A stretch of 64,000 nucleotides of DNA from Phalacrocorax aristotelis (taxonomy: Eukaryota > Chordata > Aves > Suliformes > Phalacrocoracidae), in contig NC_134281.1 of the NCBI RefSeq assembly GCF_949628215.1, positions 14,518,501 through 14,582,500 of the forward strand, written 5' to 3'. Below the pieces are notes generated by a model that was given only the letters and a program-made list of their open reading frames with translations, was not told the origin of the DNA and ran no database searches. Shown one piece after another: positions 38,601 through 50,917 of this stretch (its first letter is position 1; every line of letters starts with the position of its first letter). A program made the position numbers and the translations under genes.

Positions 38601-41227
38601 TGACACCCAGCCTGGGGATGAGGATGCCTTCTCCAGAGAGCCCTTTGCCGTCTGGTTCCAGTCTCCCAAAACCAGTGAGAAATTTCAGAAAAAAGTTTTT
38701 CTCCCACTGGTGAGGCTTACACAGCAAGACAGCGCCAGCTGGACCTGAGCATGTGGTGGGGGCAGGTGAAAGGAGCCGCATCCTAACCCCACGCTGCATT
38801 TCCTTAGAAAAGCAACATTTGCTTTTGTGGCATCACCTGCAGCTCAGTGTGTGCCACAGCCCTGTGACTGGCAGCCCCAGGAAATCCTCTGCTACCGCCA
38901 TGGGCAGTGGTTTAGTGGATGCACTCCATGCTGCTGGCACAGGCCTGGGAGCAGCTACTGCAGTGGCTGTCAGAGCAGGGTTTGCCTTGCCCTGACACAG
39001 CACCTCACCTCATCGCAGCTCAGCGTTGTCTGGGCAGCTGATGGGGAACACTCTGCAATTACACAGCAAACTAGAAGAGAAGCTGTTTCTTCTTCAGAAA
39101 AGCCTTCTTGCTTCCATGCCAATCTCTGTTCCTTTGTGATTCAGTCTGCTTAACCATTACATTCTCTCCTGTTCTTTTGCCCTGATTTTAAGCTGTCAGA
39201 GAGTTTGTTATAATCCCACTGCACACCACACCGGAGACAGCAGTACGGGAGATTGATGAGCTCTATGATGTGTATTTAGACATAAAACAGCGCTGGAAAA
39301 CCGAGGTTAGTTGCCACATCTACATTACTAATAGCAGCTTTGGTACTGAGTCACCTAGCACACTATTCATTATTCACAGCCTGATAACCCTAAAACTGTT
39401 GATAACAAGCCCCAGATTTTAAGTGTCTCTTTGACGTATTTTCACTGAGTTCTCCACATTTTAATTGGTAAACCTGGTCTCCCAATAAAACTGCTGTTTT
39501 ATCAACATGGCTTGGTGGTGCACCCAGCAGAAAGGAGAGGTCAATAAGTGCTCCCTATTTGAGCTGTATGGGCTATTGGAAGCATCCGTTCACCCTAGAA
39601 GTCCTTGCTGGTCTTCTTTTGAAGAGCTATCCTCATAATTACTTTTGAAAACCCTCCTACCTTCCAGAACTTCATCTTCATGGGGGACTTTAATGCTGGA
39701 TGTAGCTATGTTCCCCAAAAGCAGTGGAAGAACATCCGGCTGAGGACTTACTCTGAATTCATCTGGCTAATCGGTGACAAAAATGACACAACAGTGAAGG
39801 AAAGCACAAGCTGTCCATATGACAGGTAACAGGTTCACTGTCAAACCATTCCCTGTTTACGAGGGAGGAAAAAAAAGATACAGAAAGGTGTCAGTAACTG
39901 TCAGATAAAGCAAATGTGCACGAGGCCTTTGAAGATAAAACAGTGTCCAGGGGAAACGAGATCTGAATACTTCTAATCAGGAGCACAAAGCACTTTGCAG
40001 GCTTGTTGGCAAGCAGTTTTGCGGAAAGGGTAAGATTTCATGTAGGAACCAGCCATTGCTGTGGCTTAGGTGGAGACAAATGACATGTAATTACACAGCA
40101 CTTCTCATCTGCAGAGCCCTGCAGATAACCAGGCGAAAGGCGCTGCTGTGTCCTCCGTGCTGGCTTTGCACCATGGTTTTTGCTCTTGCATTCGTAACTT
40201 GGATTACGAATTCGTAATGCAAAATCCAGTTCTGTTCAGGAGGTGGGATGCATCGCCTCCCCCAGGCATGTGGCAGGTCCTGCTACCTGCAGCTCCCTTT
40301 AGCAGGGACAATAAATACATCAGCTCATCAGAGCCCAGAGTAAGTCAAGACTCAAACCTTTTGCAGAATGAGCTTCTGGATCAAAGCAGGACTTCACTGA
40401 CATGCCAGTCTTTGGTGTCCTACAATTTTTGAATCCAAAGTACAGTTTTGAACTTTGCAGCACTGTTGGGGTGGATTTAGATACAAATCATTTAATGTTG
40501 GCTTCCAAGGCCAACACACACTAAGGTATTTAGGTGTCTCACTCCCAAGGAAAGCAATCAGCCAAACTCAGCATAAAGCATGTATTGGCACCTCTAAGTA
40601 GGCAGCCCACAGGAAAGGACAAATTATACATCGCTGTGACTTCATCAAGGCCAACTCTCTGGCCACTGGCTTGGTGTGGCATAGCTACTGCTGGTTGGTC
40701 ACCCTATAACAGCACCCCATTCCCTTGCTTCTTGCAGGATTGTGGTCAGCGGGCAGAATCTCAACCATGCCGTCATGCCACACTCTGTCAACATCTTTGA
40801 TTTCCAGAAGGACTTTCAGATGACAGAGGAGCAGGTAGGCACAGCATGGCTTCTGCAGCAGTGGGGCAAGGGCTAACACAGGAGTGCAAAGCTAATGGTA
40901 TCCAGGCAGTTTTGAACACGGTCTTGTCCATAAAACCTTTGCATCCTCCTAAAGTACTGCAATGCCCACATTTCACCCCCCCACACCCACTACTGCACAT
41001 CTACCTCCCCGCTGCCCCAGTGAAACCCCCTGGGGCAGGGTTTGAAAAGAGCAGAGTGGGTGGCCGGCTCACAATCTCTCTGTGCTGTTGTCTTGCAGGC
41101 ACTGGGGGTGAGCGACCACTTCCCTGTAGAGTTTGAGTTAAAAACAAGAGGTGGCTTCTTCAACTGGCTGAAATCACAGTTTTCAAAGAAGAGGAGATCA
41201 AGAAAGAGCCGCCGCTCGAGCTCATGA
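35603..41227 (+). CDS. DNASE1L3: DNASE1L3 (DNase gamma), secreted endonuclease, complete
   Basis: Ca/Mg-dependent nuclease of the DNase I family that clears chromatin in apoptotic microparticles and lipid-coated DNA. Eight coding exons with GT-AG borders: 35603-35734, 37452-37540, 38168-38260, 38562-38674, 39193-39305, 39668-39825, 40738-40834 and 41099-41227; joined they give 307 aa (human 305). Residues 1 to about 18 are a signal peptide, then LKICSFNVRSFGE opens the nuclease fold. Metal and catalytic positions are present: Glu56 (MEIK), Glu98 (KEQYAF), His153 (PLHTTP), Asp187 (GDFNAGC) and His272 (SDHFPV). Cys192 and Cys229 can form the family's disulfide. Arg204 matches human Arg206. An N-glycosylation sequon N-D-T occurs at 219. 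The tail from about 283 combines an aromatic segment (FFNWLKSQF) with Arg/Lys/Ser-rich residues. ATG chosen because it directly precedes the signal peptide, with A at -3 and no upstream in-frame ATG nearby. No defect seen. Tail to tail with FLNB. Confidence 0.97.
40203..40218. repeat. 16-bp perfect palindrome in a DNASE1L3 intron
   Basis: ATTACGAATTCGTAAT is its own reverse complement. Its left half also pairs with an ATTCGTAA about 14 bp upstream, so the 8-mer is present three times in alternating orientation within about 30 bp. It lies between coding exons 6 and 7 of DNASE1L3. No function can be assigned. Confidence 0.8.
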
Positions 41228-41445
41228 GAGTGCTGAGTCCTCTCACATGGCATGGAAATACATGGATGCTAATGGATCTTGTAGAAGACTAATGTAGATA
41301 CACTCACAGCAAGTGCAATTCTTAGTGGAAAAAAGCCCCAAGTATTTTGTTAAATTTCAAATATTTTGGGTAAGAAGGTAAATTAAAACTTCAGGTTATT
41401 TTTCTTATTGTATGCAAAAATAAATCAGCTAGAAGCAGCACACTA
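41228..41445 (+). other. DNASE1L3: DNASE1L3 3' UTR with polyadenylation signal
   Basis: Follows the TGA directly. An AATAAA at 41,419-41,424 in AT-rich context would place cleavage about 10-25 nt later, giving a 3' UTR of about 0.2 kb. The end position is inferred from the signal only. Confidence 0.65.
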
Positions 41446-41999
41446 GACTTGTGTACTGATCCCAAATGTAAAAAGCTACTGCAAGGATAAAATACTTTTG
41501 TCTGCTTATCTGTAAGGGCTGAAGGGCAGTGATCTCCATGCATTCATGCAGGCTCTGGAGCGCTGCCATTCCTCTGCAGGGGCAGAGGCATTAAAAAGGC
41601 CTTTATGCATCACACGTGTGTGGATGCTTCAGAGCTGCGACTAGCGGAACACAGGTCTGCACCTGGTGATTTGCAATGTAAAATGTTGCTGAACTTACAG
41701 TATTTGCTTAGTCTGGGTTTGAAACTGCTCACAGCATCAAGGGCTTGGGAAAGGCAGAAAGAAAAGAGAGTGACAAGCAGTGAGAACCCCTTTTCTGCAT
41801 TAACCCAAGCCATGGAGGAGCAGGAACAGAATGCTGTGGTTCTCACCTGTCTACCTGCCAGGTGCCATTACCCTGCCTGCAAACTGCAGGTGAGAAGTCC
41901 TGCAAATCCCAGGTGACAGTGCTGCCAACAGAGAGCGTGAGCAAAACTTAAATTAAAATCAGGTTTCAGCATTCTGGCATGGAAAGGAGCTGCATTCCC

Positions 42000-42078
42000 A
42001 CCCACACACACCCCCACCCCCCAAAAAAAAACCAACAACCAAAAAACCACAAACAAACAAAAAAACCCCAAAACCCTC
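42000..42078. repeat. A/C-rich low-complexity tract
   Basis: Almost pure A and C on the plus strand, starting as CA dinucleotides and passing into CCCCA and CAAA units. Simple sequence with no sign of a mobile-element body. Confidence 0.8.
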
Positions 42079-44653
42079 CATGGCAGCCTAAAGTTCTCTG
42101 ATGAACCAGACTTTAATAATGATTATTTAACATAGTGGTGCAGCAATCTGTTTTCTCAGCTCAGCCCACAGGCTGTATTTAGTGCAAACCAAATCATGTC
42201 ACACAGGTGGCATCTAAGAAATGGGAATAATCCAACTGTTAGTGGAGGCAAATATTCATCTCCCTTCACCCACACCCCCTGGTTTGTCTGCGGGTGGGGC
42301 AGGGAAGACTAGCAAATCAGTTATGCTTTTATAGGAGGAAAGCAGTCTGGCCTTTGCAAAACTCACTGTCTGGGGAGGAACAATTTGAGGAAAGAAACTA
42401 AATCGAGCGGAGATTATCCCAAGGGGGAGGCATGCAGGGCAGACAATATCCCCCCACCCTCATCTTTCAATAGCAATTAATCTTGAAATGATAGAGCTTA
42501 TGAAATACTTTCTTGGTTATACTCCAGTCAAGGCAAAAGGAGAGCCTAATTTAGAACAAATACTTACATTGGGATTTCCACAGAAAAGCCAGACAGCAGC
42601 AATGGCCCATGTGAAGACTGAAATCAGTTTAAGTCTGTGGCCTCACATCTTAGTTCTACATAAGTCCCTATTATCTTTTGGCTTTCAGAAAGAAGCAGCG
42701 TACAAAGGAATAAATCACACTCCAGGAAAGCAATAATAGATAAATTCAATCATGAAAAATATGTTAATATGAATAAGTTTTACTGAAAAAGCTTTGTCCT
42801 ATTTATGACATTAAATATAATCCTTTACCCAGCATCTGAAGATAAGAGAATAGCCAGAGAGTAGTGGCTGCAGCCCCAGGCATGAGGTTAGCAGCTGTTG
42901 GTCTGGCGATGCTGTTGCAGAGGATGAGCATTTGACCAGCAGAGAGACATCTTAATGCAAAATGATGCTCCTCTGTGGAGAGCTGGGACACACTTCTGTG
43001 AGACTCAAAGCAGACAGACAGCATCTGCGCTCTGTTCGTGACATCTGATAGGGGCTGGGAGGTGTCCAAAGCTCGTACAGTCAGCACAGTCAGTCTCTAT
43101 AGACATTCCTGTATATATCCCATACATTAATTAGACAATATTGTAAATAAATCCTAAAATGTTTAATAGGTCGTGTCTTCTCTAGATTTTCCTCACTGTG
43201 GGATCATTATCCAGGTGTCCCAATTGCAAAGGGGTTTTTAAATTTTTCCAGCCTACTGGAGCCTCAATGTATTCTGCAGCCAAATCAAAGTTTCTCTTCA
43301 GAACAATGAGGCTTCTGGACCTTTATTTATGATCAAATGGGAGTTTTACACTGGGAATCCAAAAATGCCCTGGAGAGACTTAGTCTCATGCAAACCAGGT
43401 CTCAGATCATGGCTGGGAAAGAAACAAAGAGGCTTTTCAGAAGCTGAAAACTCTGTTTCCTCCACAGCAGCCCTGGCCAGGTAAGCAGATAGGGTCCAGT
43501 TGAACCAAAAGTGCTAAGACTCCCTCTTCCCTCAGGTTTGGGTCCTTGGAAAGCCCTTCTCCAATGCAGGATGCTGGAGGCATCCTTGCTTCCCAAAGAC
43601 CTGAGGTCTCCACTGCCTCACAGAGACCCCCCTCCCCAGCCCCACAGGAGGGCCCTGCTGCCTTGCACTGGGGATGGAGCCAGGGCTGCCTCTTGCCTTG
43701 CAGAAACCCACAGAAGGACAGGGGTCAGCAGGACTGGGGACTGTCCCCTCTCTGCATCAAAGCAAGTGTTCCCAGCTCTGAAGCCCTTTGGCATGGCAGC
43801 CCAGCCCCTCTTATTTGGGTTTACATCCACATCTGCTTTTCTTTTCTGAAAGTTCAACTGTGCACAAATACACACAAACATGAGAAATTCAAGCCCGAAC
43901 ATCCTCCAAAGCTCCCACTGCTCCCCCACCACATGGGTGACAAATGAACAGAAACAGGTGCCAAAGGCGCTACTGATGTGGTTTGGGCTGGGACCCATAT
44001 GCGTCCTGTATCTGGACATACAGATGTACAGACGTACGGCCACATACAGACGTGCAGTGGGCAACTGAGCAGCAGCCTCAAGAAAGGCTTTGTTGTGCTA
44101 TCGCACAGTGGGGCCAGTAGCACTGATACCAATATCAAAGGCAGAAAAAAAATCAAAAAGCCTACTGGTGCAGGACTGCCAAACCCAGCAGGTGGTCCAA
44201 GTCTGGCTGCTTCATGGCTCCCTCAGCATCGGGTGAGACTGTGGGGAGCAGCTCTGTGCCCCCAGGCTGGACTTGGCCACTCTCTGATGGAGCGTCCACC
44301 ACTGAAAAGGACCGAGACCAGAGCAGGGTCTCCTTGAGCTGTGCCCACATAGCTCCCATGGGGAGCTAGTTTTCAGTCTCCCTGTAGCACAGTGCTCAGT
44401 GGTCCCTGGTGGGGCTTTTCTCTGCCAAGCAAGCCAAGGAGATGGAGAGCAGAAGGTGCAGACAGCAGCCATCTTTTCCTTGCCTTTATTCAAAAACGAA
44501 AACAAATGGAAAATTAACTTTTTTTTTTCTCTGCCTATGGGTATTTCCACAACCTCTGTCAGCCCCTTGGCCAGGATAAGGCAGGTTTCTGCGTTCTGCA
44601 AGGGCATCTCGCCACCCCGCGTTGTGGAGCCATGCATGCATTAAATATTATTA

Positions 44654-44672
44654 GGGCACCCTCTGGTGGCAC
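44654..44672 (-). promoter_or_regulatory. Possible CTCF-type site, reverse orientation
   Basis: The minus strand reads CCACCAGAGGGTGCC at its core and fits 17 of 19 consensus positions by eye; the plus strand shows the familiar CCCTCTGGTGGC form. It lies between the 3' ends of DNASE1L3 and FLNB, a plausible place for an insulator. Binding is not shown. A TATAAAT word begins 4 bp to the right (44,676). Confidence 0.4.
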
Positions 44673-46983
44673 CGCTATAAATCCCAGCATCTGGCAGGGG
44701 TCCCGCTGTATTTAGACCCAGACTCCGCAGCGCAGCCAGCAAACCCAGCTGTGGTAAGGAAACACGAGTTCACCCTTAGCCGGAGCTCATAGATCTGCAT
44801 CCCTGTATGTGCCTCTATATACAGACCTTTTCTATTCGCTGTCGAGAGCTGGCCCGCAGCTGACCCCAAAGTGTCCCTGTCTCACTGGGTCTGTAAGTGA
44901 GCTTTGCAACAAAGGGGTAGCACATTTTTGGCTCCAGGCCTTTTTAATCATTGCCCACAGTTATTTATCTAGGAAACATACTGCAATGACTTTTACAAGA
45001 CTGCCCTGCTGGCAGGCAGCAGCTCCCAGGACCAGGTGCTGGCAGGTTACGGGGCACATCCAGCCGGGAGACTCCGTGGTGTCCTTTGCCATACCTGCAC
45101 CAAGAGCATCAGGGTTTAGTCCAGCAGCAATCACAGCCTTTCCAGCCTGCCTGGCCACTGGGGATGTCTTTCAGTGAGTCCACTTCTGCCCTTCGGTGGT
45201 TTGTACCTGGTTTTGTGAGCAATGCGAGACCGCTCTGGCACCAGCACCACCGCCCCCTCTCCGCCATGCCCGCCTGCGGGAAATGCCACTGACCCCCTTC
45301 TCCAGTGCTGGGGAAACTGTGATTTGGACTGGGGGCCCTTTCTGCAACCCCAGGGGCTGGGCTTAGCCCATGTTCCTCTCCAACTTCCCGAGGGTTATGT
45401 GACACAACTTCTTCACTATCACCTGGTATAAAACTATGAACACCCTTTCTCTGCAGTCTAGTTTTTTTAGCTGGTGTGAAAAACAAAGTTAAATACTTCA
45501 TGTGTCATTTTAAATATAGTGCCTCAGCTGTTGGTGTTTGCAGGGTATTTTTCTGCTAGTTGGAAAACAGATTTATAGGAATTAATTTCCATATTGGCAA
45601 AGGAGCCAGAAACCTTCCCTGAAAAGCTCTGCAAATGCTGGGATTTGAGTCATGACTGCTTTCTGTGCATCTCAGTTGGGAGGGGTCCTGATCCCAGCCA
45701 TTTTCAGTGAAGCCAGATGCAAAATACTCCCCTCCAAAATACCCTAGCAGGAAATCACTGTCAGAAATACACACACACACCCCCCAGCAAGGCCAGCTCC
45801 TCCACAGGCCTCGAAGGATTCACAGTCTTCCAGCTAAGCATGAATGTAAATATTTGCAGTACCAAAGTCCTGCAGAAAGGTAGTTCATCACAGGGACCAA
45901 ACCTCTGGGTCCTGCTAAATCATACTTTGCCTATCACATTTTTTCAAAACCACATATATTCGTTTGTGTTATATAAAGAATGCACTTTAAATCCTGGTCA
46001 AATTAATAGTGACATGAGCTATAAATCCAGCCTGGCTTAGTGACAATGTTTTTTCTAAGTGTGCAATATAAATTCACAGATATGAAAATTAACTCTGAAA
46101 GTCTGAGAAATTCTGAAAAGCCATTTAAAAGCATTTTCCCAGGAGGCCCTGGGGAAACAGCCCTGCACAAGAGGGAGCGCTGGAAGTGAGGCTATTTTGA
46201 TAACCTTCTGCAAGAGGGACCTGCTGAATATTAATTATTACTGCAGGCTGTGGAGGAAAAAGTTGCTGTAGCCCGTTCTGCTGCTTCCTCTGCAGCTCAG
46301 ACGGAACGTAAAGATGTGGCACCTCACAGTGGGGTGGGGATGGGAATATTTCTAAGTTATTGTAACACAGGGAAAAATATTTTTTGAAAATAAACAGCTG
46401 CTTACAGGAGTTGGAGAGTTTGATGTTGAAAGGTGCAGGTACCAGGCTGGTTTGGTCCTGGCCCACAGCCATATAGCAGGCTTAGGTGCTCCGGTGGCAT
46501 GTCCCACACCGCCACTGCCAGCAGCAAAAGTTCAGGCACTCCTTTCTGCTACTCTGGATGTGGACAGGAGATGTATATTATAAGAAAAATATATGAAAAA
46601 TATAAGAAAAATAAGAACCTCCAAGCCAGCTGGCACAGAGCACAGAATGAACACCTGGGGATGCTGACAGCAGCTTTGCAAGACCCCGTCCCCTGTGTGC
46701 CAGCAGGTCCAGAGCTGTCCCTCCTGAGCTGGCAGAGGCTAAACTGGGCAACCGGTTTTGTTTGGCCCAAGGGAAAGAGAGCAGCACAGCCAGCTGTCAT
46801 GATAACAAATGCTTCGGAAAGAGTTTTTCTTCAAACAAATAAAAAACAGTGTAAAAAAGCATTGTTCCATTCCCTGAATTAACAGTTTCAAGCAACTCCA
46901 TCCCAGTTTCTGTCAAGTAATGCCTTTTGGTACGTAGTCACTTTGGACAGGCTTTTAAGTGTGATTAATACATAATTTGTTTC

Positions 46984-46997
46984 TTTTTTTTTTTTTT
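46984..46997 (-). repeat. 14-bp T homopolymer (A-run on the minus strand)
   Basis: On the minus strand an A-run follows ACATGTTTCTT, with the weak polyadenylation variant AATACA about 20 nt before it. This could mark a genomic A-tract at a transcript end or a chance run. Confidence 0.6.
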
Positions 46998-47379
46998 AAG
47001 AAACATGTATTGCCTGTACTGCAAGTACATTTCAACATGGAGTAAAAAAAATTGAAAATAAAATCAAATCAGTTTAAAACAAATACATTTAGAAGCTAAA
47101 GCTTAGTACAGAAAAAAGCAGATTCTACATCGGAAACGTCATAGTCTCACTTTCTGCAGACAAATAGAGGGAAAATTATATAATTACAGGGTTTGCATAA
47201 TCTGGCCAAAACCAGAGTCCTGCTAAGCAACAGCCCCACCACCTGCATTGCTAATACACTCAGTAAACATCAGAGCTGCTCCATGCTGCTTGGTGGGTGA
47301 AGGGAAATCCAACGTCCTCTGCACAGTCCCAGGCCTAGCATGGACTGGAGACTTACTGCTGCAGTAACACCTCCAGAAA

Positions 47380-47530
47380 AATTAAGTATACTGGACTATC
47401 TTTAATATATTAAAGATATATATACTATAATATATATATTAAAATAATCCAAATACTAATTTAAAATTTGAAATAAAGATTTAACAACTTAAAATTAATA
47501 AAACACTTTAAAGACATATATCTCTAATAA
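47380..47530. repeat. AT-rich tract with a 22-bp perfect palindrome
   Basis: Mostly A and T, including the perfect palindrome at 47,397-47,418 (half-site TATCTTTAATA) and several overlapping TATATA words. Such tracts are flexible and can extrude as cruciforms; no specific role can be assigned. Confidence 0.7.
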
Positions 47531-50500
47531 ATTAACCACACTGACACGGGCAAAGACGTACCCTGTCAGCCCCCGCTCTGCTTGTGCACCCTGCACTCAG
47601 CCCTGCCAGTCACCAGACGCCCCAGCTGCCACGGGTTCACCCACACACCTCAGCACATGTATCACAGGGGATGTGATTTAGCCCATTAATAAAGCAAAGC
47701 ACTTGGCGCTACATCCTAAACAGTATCATCCAGTGTTTATTGCATTGCAAGAAGAATACAGCAGGTGTCAAATGGCATGAGAGCTATTATACTGGCATAC
47801 AAGTGCTGAAGAGGAAGACCAGACCATTCCAGGCTGTGGACAGATCACCTTCCCCCCTGCCCAAGGCAAGGACCAGAGCCAGAACACTGCGTTAGGGCTT
47901 TTGAAAGGAGCTGTACTTTATTTCAAAAAGGCTGAAGCAACTTTGAAAAGTTAATCCACACACTGCTAGGGTAATGCTGGGGCAAGAAGTCATGCCTTGG
48001 CACTACAAATGTGCATTTAATTTTACTTATATGTGCAATTGCTTAAAAGTCAAGGAGTCCACTCAAAAGACCAAAATAAAGCACGTATGGCCACCTATGG
48101 AATAGAGGGCCATCTGGTAACTAGAAAAACATGAAATGCAAGAGAAACCCTGTTGCTACAGCCACTGCTACAGAGGGATCTGTGAAAGAGGGGAGGGGAG
48201 AACAAGAAGGGGTGAAGAGATGCCCCCTTCACTGCGCATGCAGCCCCTAAGCCCGGAGGCAGCCCCAGAAGCACAGCACAATATATTTAAAGAGTCAGGA
48301 GACTTTTTAGTGCGTTTCTAAAGACAAAGCTTCAGAGCTGGTGGGCTGCAGCCTGGGATTAGCCAGCAGCTGGAAGCGCCCATGCCCAGGGTTCTCCCCC
48401 ACTGTGGTGCACAGGCAGGCACTGGAGCCCTGCAGAAAGCAGCTTTGTGCCCAAGAACAAGACACCCACAGCAAACCAGGGCCTTTCCTGCTGTCAGCAA
48501 ATGCCTGATAGAGCCAGGCCTGCAACAAGCTGCCTCCCCCATCTAACACAAGACCTCTTGCATCTTTTGTATCAGGCATAATAGAACAAAGGGTGTCCAT
48601 TCACGCTTGTGAGTGACGCAGAAAGCAAGGGCCAGGCTGTCAGCAGGTTTAAGTACACCATGTGTGCATGGAGGGCCCATCAACCACCTCGCCTCACTTC
48701 AGGGGTGGCCTCCAAGGAATTGCTCAGAAGAGAAGTGGTGGATGCACTCCTGGTGGCATTTCTGTACTAGAGCTTCACAAGGCCAAATGCAAGTCTCAAG
48801 TTTTGTGCAATGCCCAAGCATATGAGATATTTTTATTGCCATGCTGGCTCCAGTGATGGCCATCAGAAACAGATGGGGGCAAGGCCAGGGGCACCCAGAG
48901 GAGTCTGAAGAGTGAACTCCAGCAGCTTCCCAAAGCAAATGAGAGAAAGCCAACGGGCAGCAAATGCAGGCAAGACCCCAGGGTATGGCAGGAATAAGTA
49001 CAGCACAAGGACAGGAACTGCTACATGATGGAGTGAAGAACAGGCTGGGCATGCAGGTTGTGAGGAGCTCCAGCTCCAGGATATAATCTCCAAAAACCCC
49101 TCCCCAGCCCACTGAGATGAATTAATGCTTCTGACAAAAAAAACCACCAATACGGACAGGGGGATGGGATGCTCTTGAGACTTACCATCTCTGGGTTGGT
49201 GTGCTGCAGGGACTTACCTTCCACCACCCACCAAAATGCCTGGTGAACCTCCTGGAGGGGCAGTGGGCCCTGGCAGGTTCTTTTACATGGTGGTGCCCTG
49301 ACGTATTACAGGCTGCTCTGGGTCACTGGCCACCAGCAGGCAAGGCTCCAGCTGGCTACCAAAGGCACTGCCAGATCTATCTGAGTGCTTGCAGGACAGC
49401 TTGGGCCAGGTGAGGAGGGATGGGGGAGCTCCCAGTGGGGGACATAGGTACCAGGTGGCCAAATCCTACTGCAAACCACCACCAAGGAGAGAGCTCATAA
49501 ACAAAGGGAAAGAATTTAAGTTCAACCAAACTGGCAGGAAATAAAACCAAAAAAGCATAGTCCAATTCCACAGCTAGAGGCAAAAATCCATGCCAGTCCT
49601 TCACAAATAATGAAGAAAATGCATCTCACACCATCACAAGTCTACCCAGCAAGAGGCACTGGGACACCAGTAAGCTGGTACACTGACAGCCCGGCCCCAC
49701 AGCTGCCTGCTGAAGCGGGCACTGCAAATGGAAACCTTTGTCAGGGTGCCAAAGACCAAAAGCAGAGCATAGTCCTCCCAAAAGTACTGTTTTGTGCTCA
49801 ATACAGAAGTCAGTTCTCAGCTGTCAGAGCTAGTGGAGTTGGCTGGGCATTGTTGCCAAGATTGGTGCAGCCAAAAGCTGCACCAAAAGCTCTTCTAATC
49901 AACACCACCAGGTGCTTGCTGTCCTTACCAAGTTAATTTTTGCATTCACCCCACAGCCCTCAGCACCCAGGCAGGGCAGAATTGCTCGCTTGAACTAGAG
50001 CTCACCGTTTGCTGGAGGTAACCTCAGACAAGGTAACAATCAGGGTCCACTAACTTCACAGACAGCTCCCATTAATTTCAGCTGGCATGATTAGACCAAA
50101 GAAGTCAAGCAGTAGCAGGCAAGAGAAGGCCAGACAAGAGAAGGTTTACTGAGCAACAGGAGTTACACAGGCACGAGGCTCTCAAGTTCACTCAACCCAA
50201 CAGCTGTATCCAGGGCTTTTTTGGTTTTGTTTAAAAACATTAAATAGGAGGTTCAAGCTGACATAGCACAAAGCTATTTAAACACAGTTAACTATAAAAA
50301 GGAAATAATCTGATAAACCTGGTGCAGGAAAGTCCTTGGCAGCCACTGCGTCTCAGGTTCCATCGGGAGCTGTGCTTGGGAAAACATCTGCTGGTTTCCA
50401 CGGCTGGCCAGCCCCAGGTGCAGCACCGTGCTGGGAACCACCTAGTGCTAACCACCCCAGAGAACCCAGAGGAGCCAGTGGGTGCCACTCGCAGTGCCCC

Positions 50501-50917
50501 AGGATTAGACCTATAACCCTGTCAGCACCTCCGGGGACACACCGCTCCCCAGCTCCACTGCCCCAGCACCCGGGGTCTATGCAGGAGAAAACCGGCACAG
50601 TCATGTCATGCCCCATTCACACTGCGCCTGCTACTGCCCAGTATATTTATGCCATGGCTTGAACTTCTGCCAGACATTTTCTTTTAGGGGAAAAAAAAGT
50701 TCTAGAGAAAAAACTAATGAATGGCACTGAGGTTATGCTCACAGTTTTCCACGGCCACCTGAATGGCTTGTGGGCCAGGGGTTATTCGGTCTGCTTAAAG
50801 CTGCTGCATGCTGAGGCTTTAGTCTGAACTTTACTGACTACATATGAAAAGAATCCAATGTTGTTTTTAACATGCACATTTTAATGAAGCAAACATTTCT
50901 ATTTAATAAGTTATAAG

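Larger units (their letters stand above)
41446..50917. other. Intergenic DNA between DNASE1L3 and FLNB 3' ends
   Basis: No coding exon recognised. The left part (43,400-45,450) is GC-richer, with a possible CTCF-type site and TATA-like word near 44,650-44,690. From about 45,500 to 48,100 the DNA is AT-rich, with a T-run, palindromic AT tracts and minus-strand AATAAA words at 47,741-47,736 and 47,922-47,917. These could end a longer FLNB transcript or an unknown minus-strand RNA, but nothing proves transcription. Positions 48,130-50,700 give only chance open frames. Confidence 0.55.
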
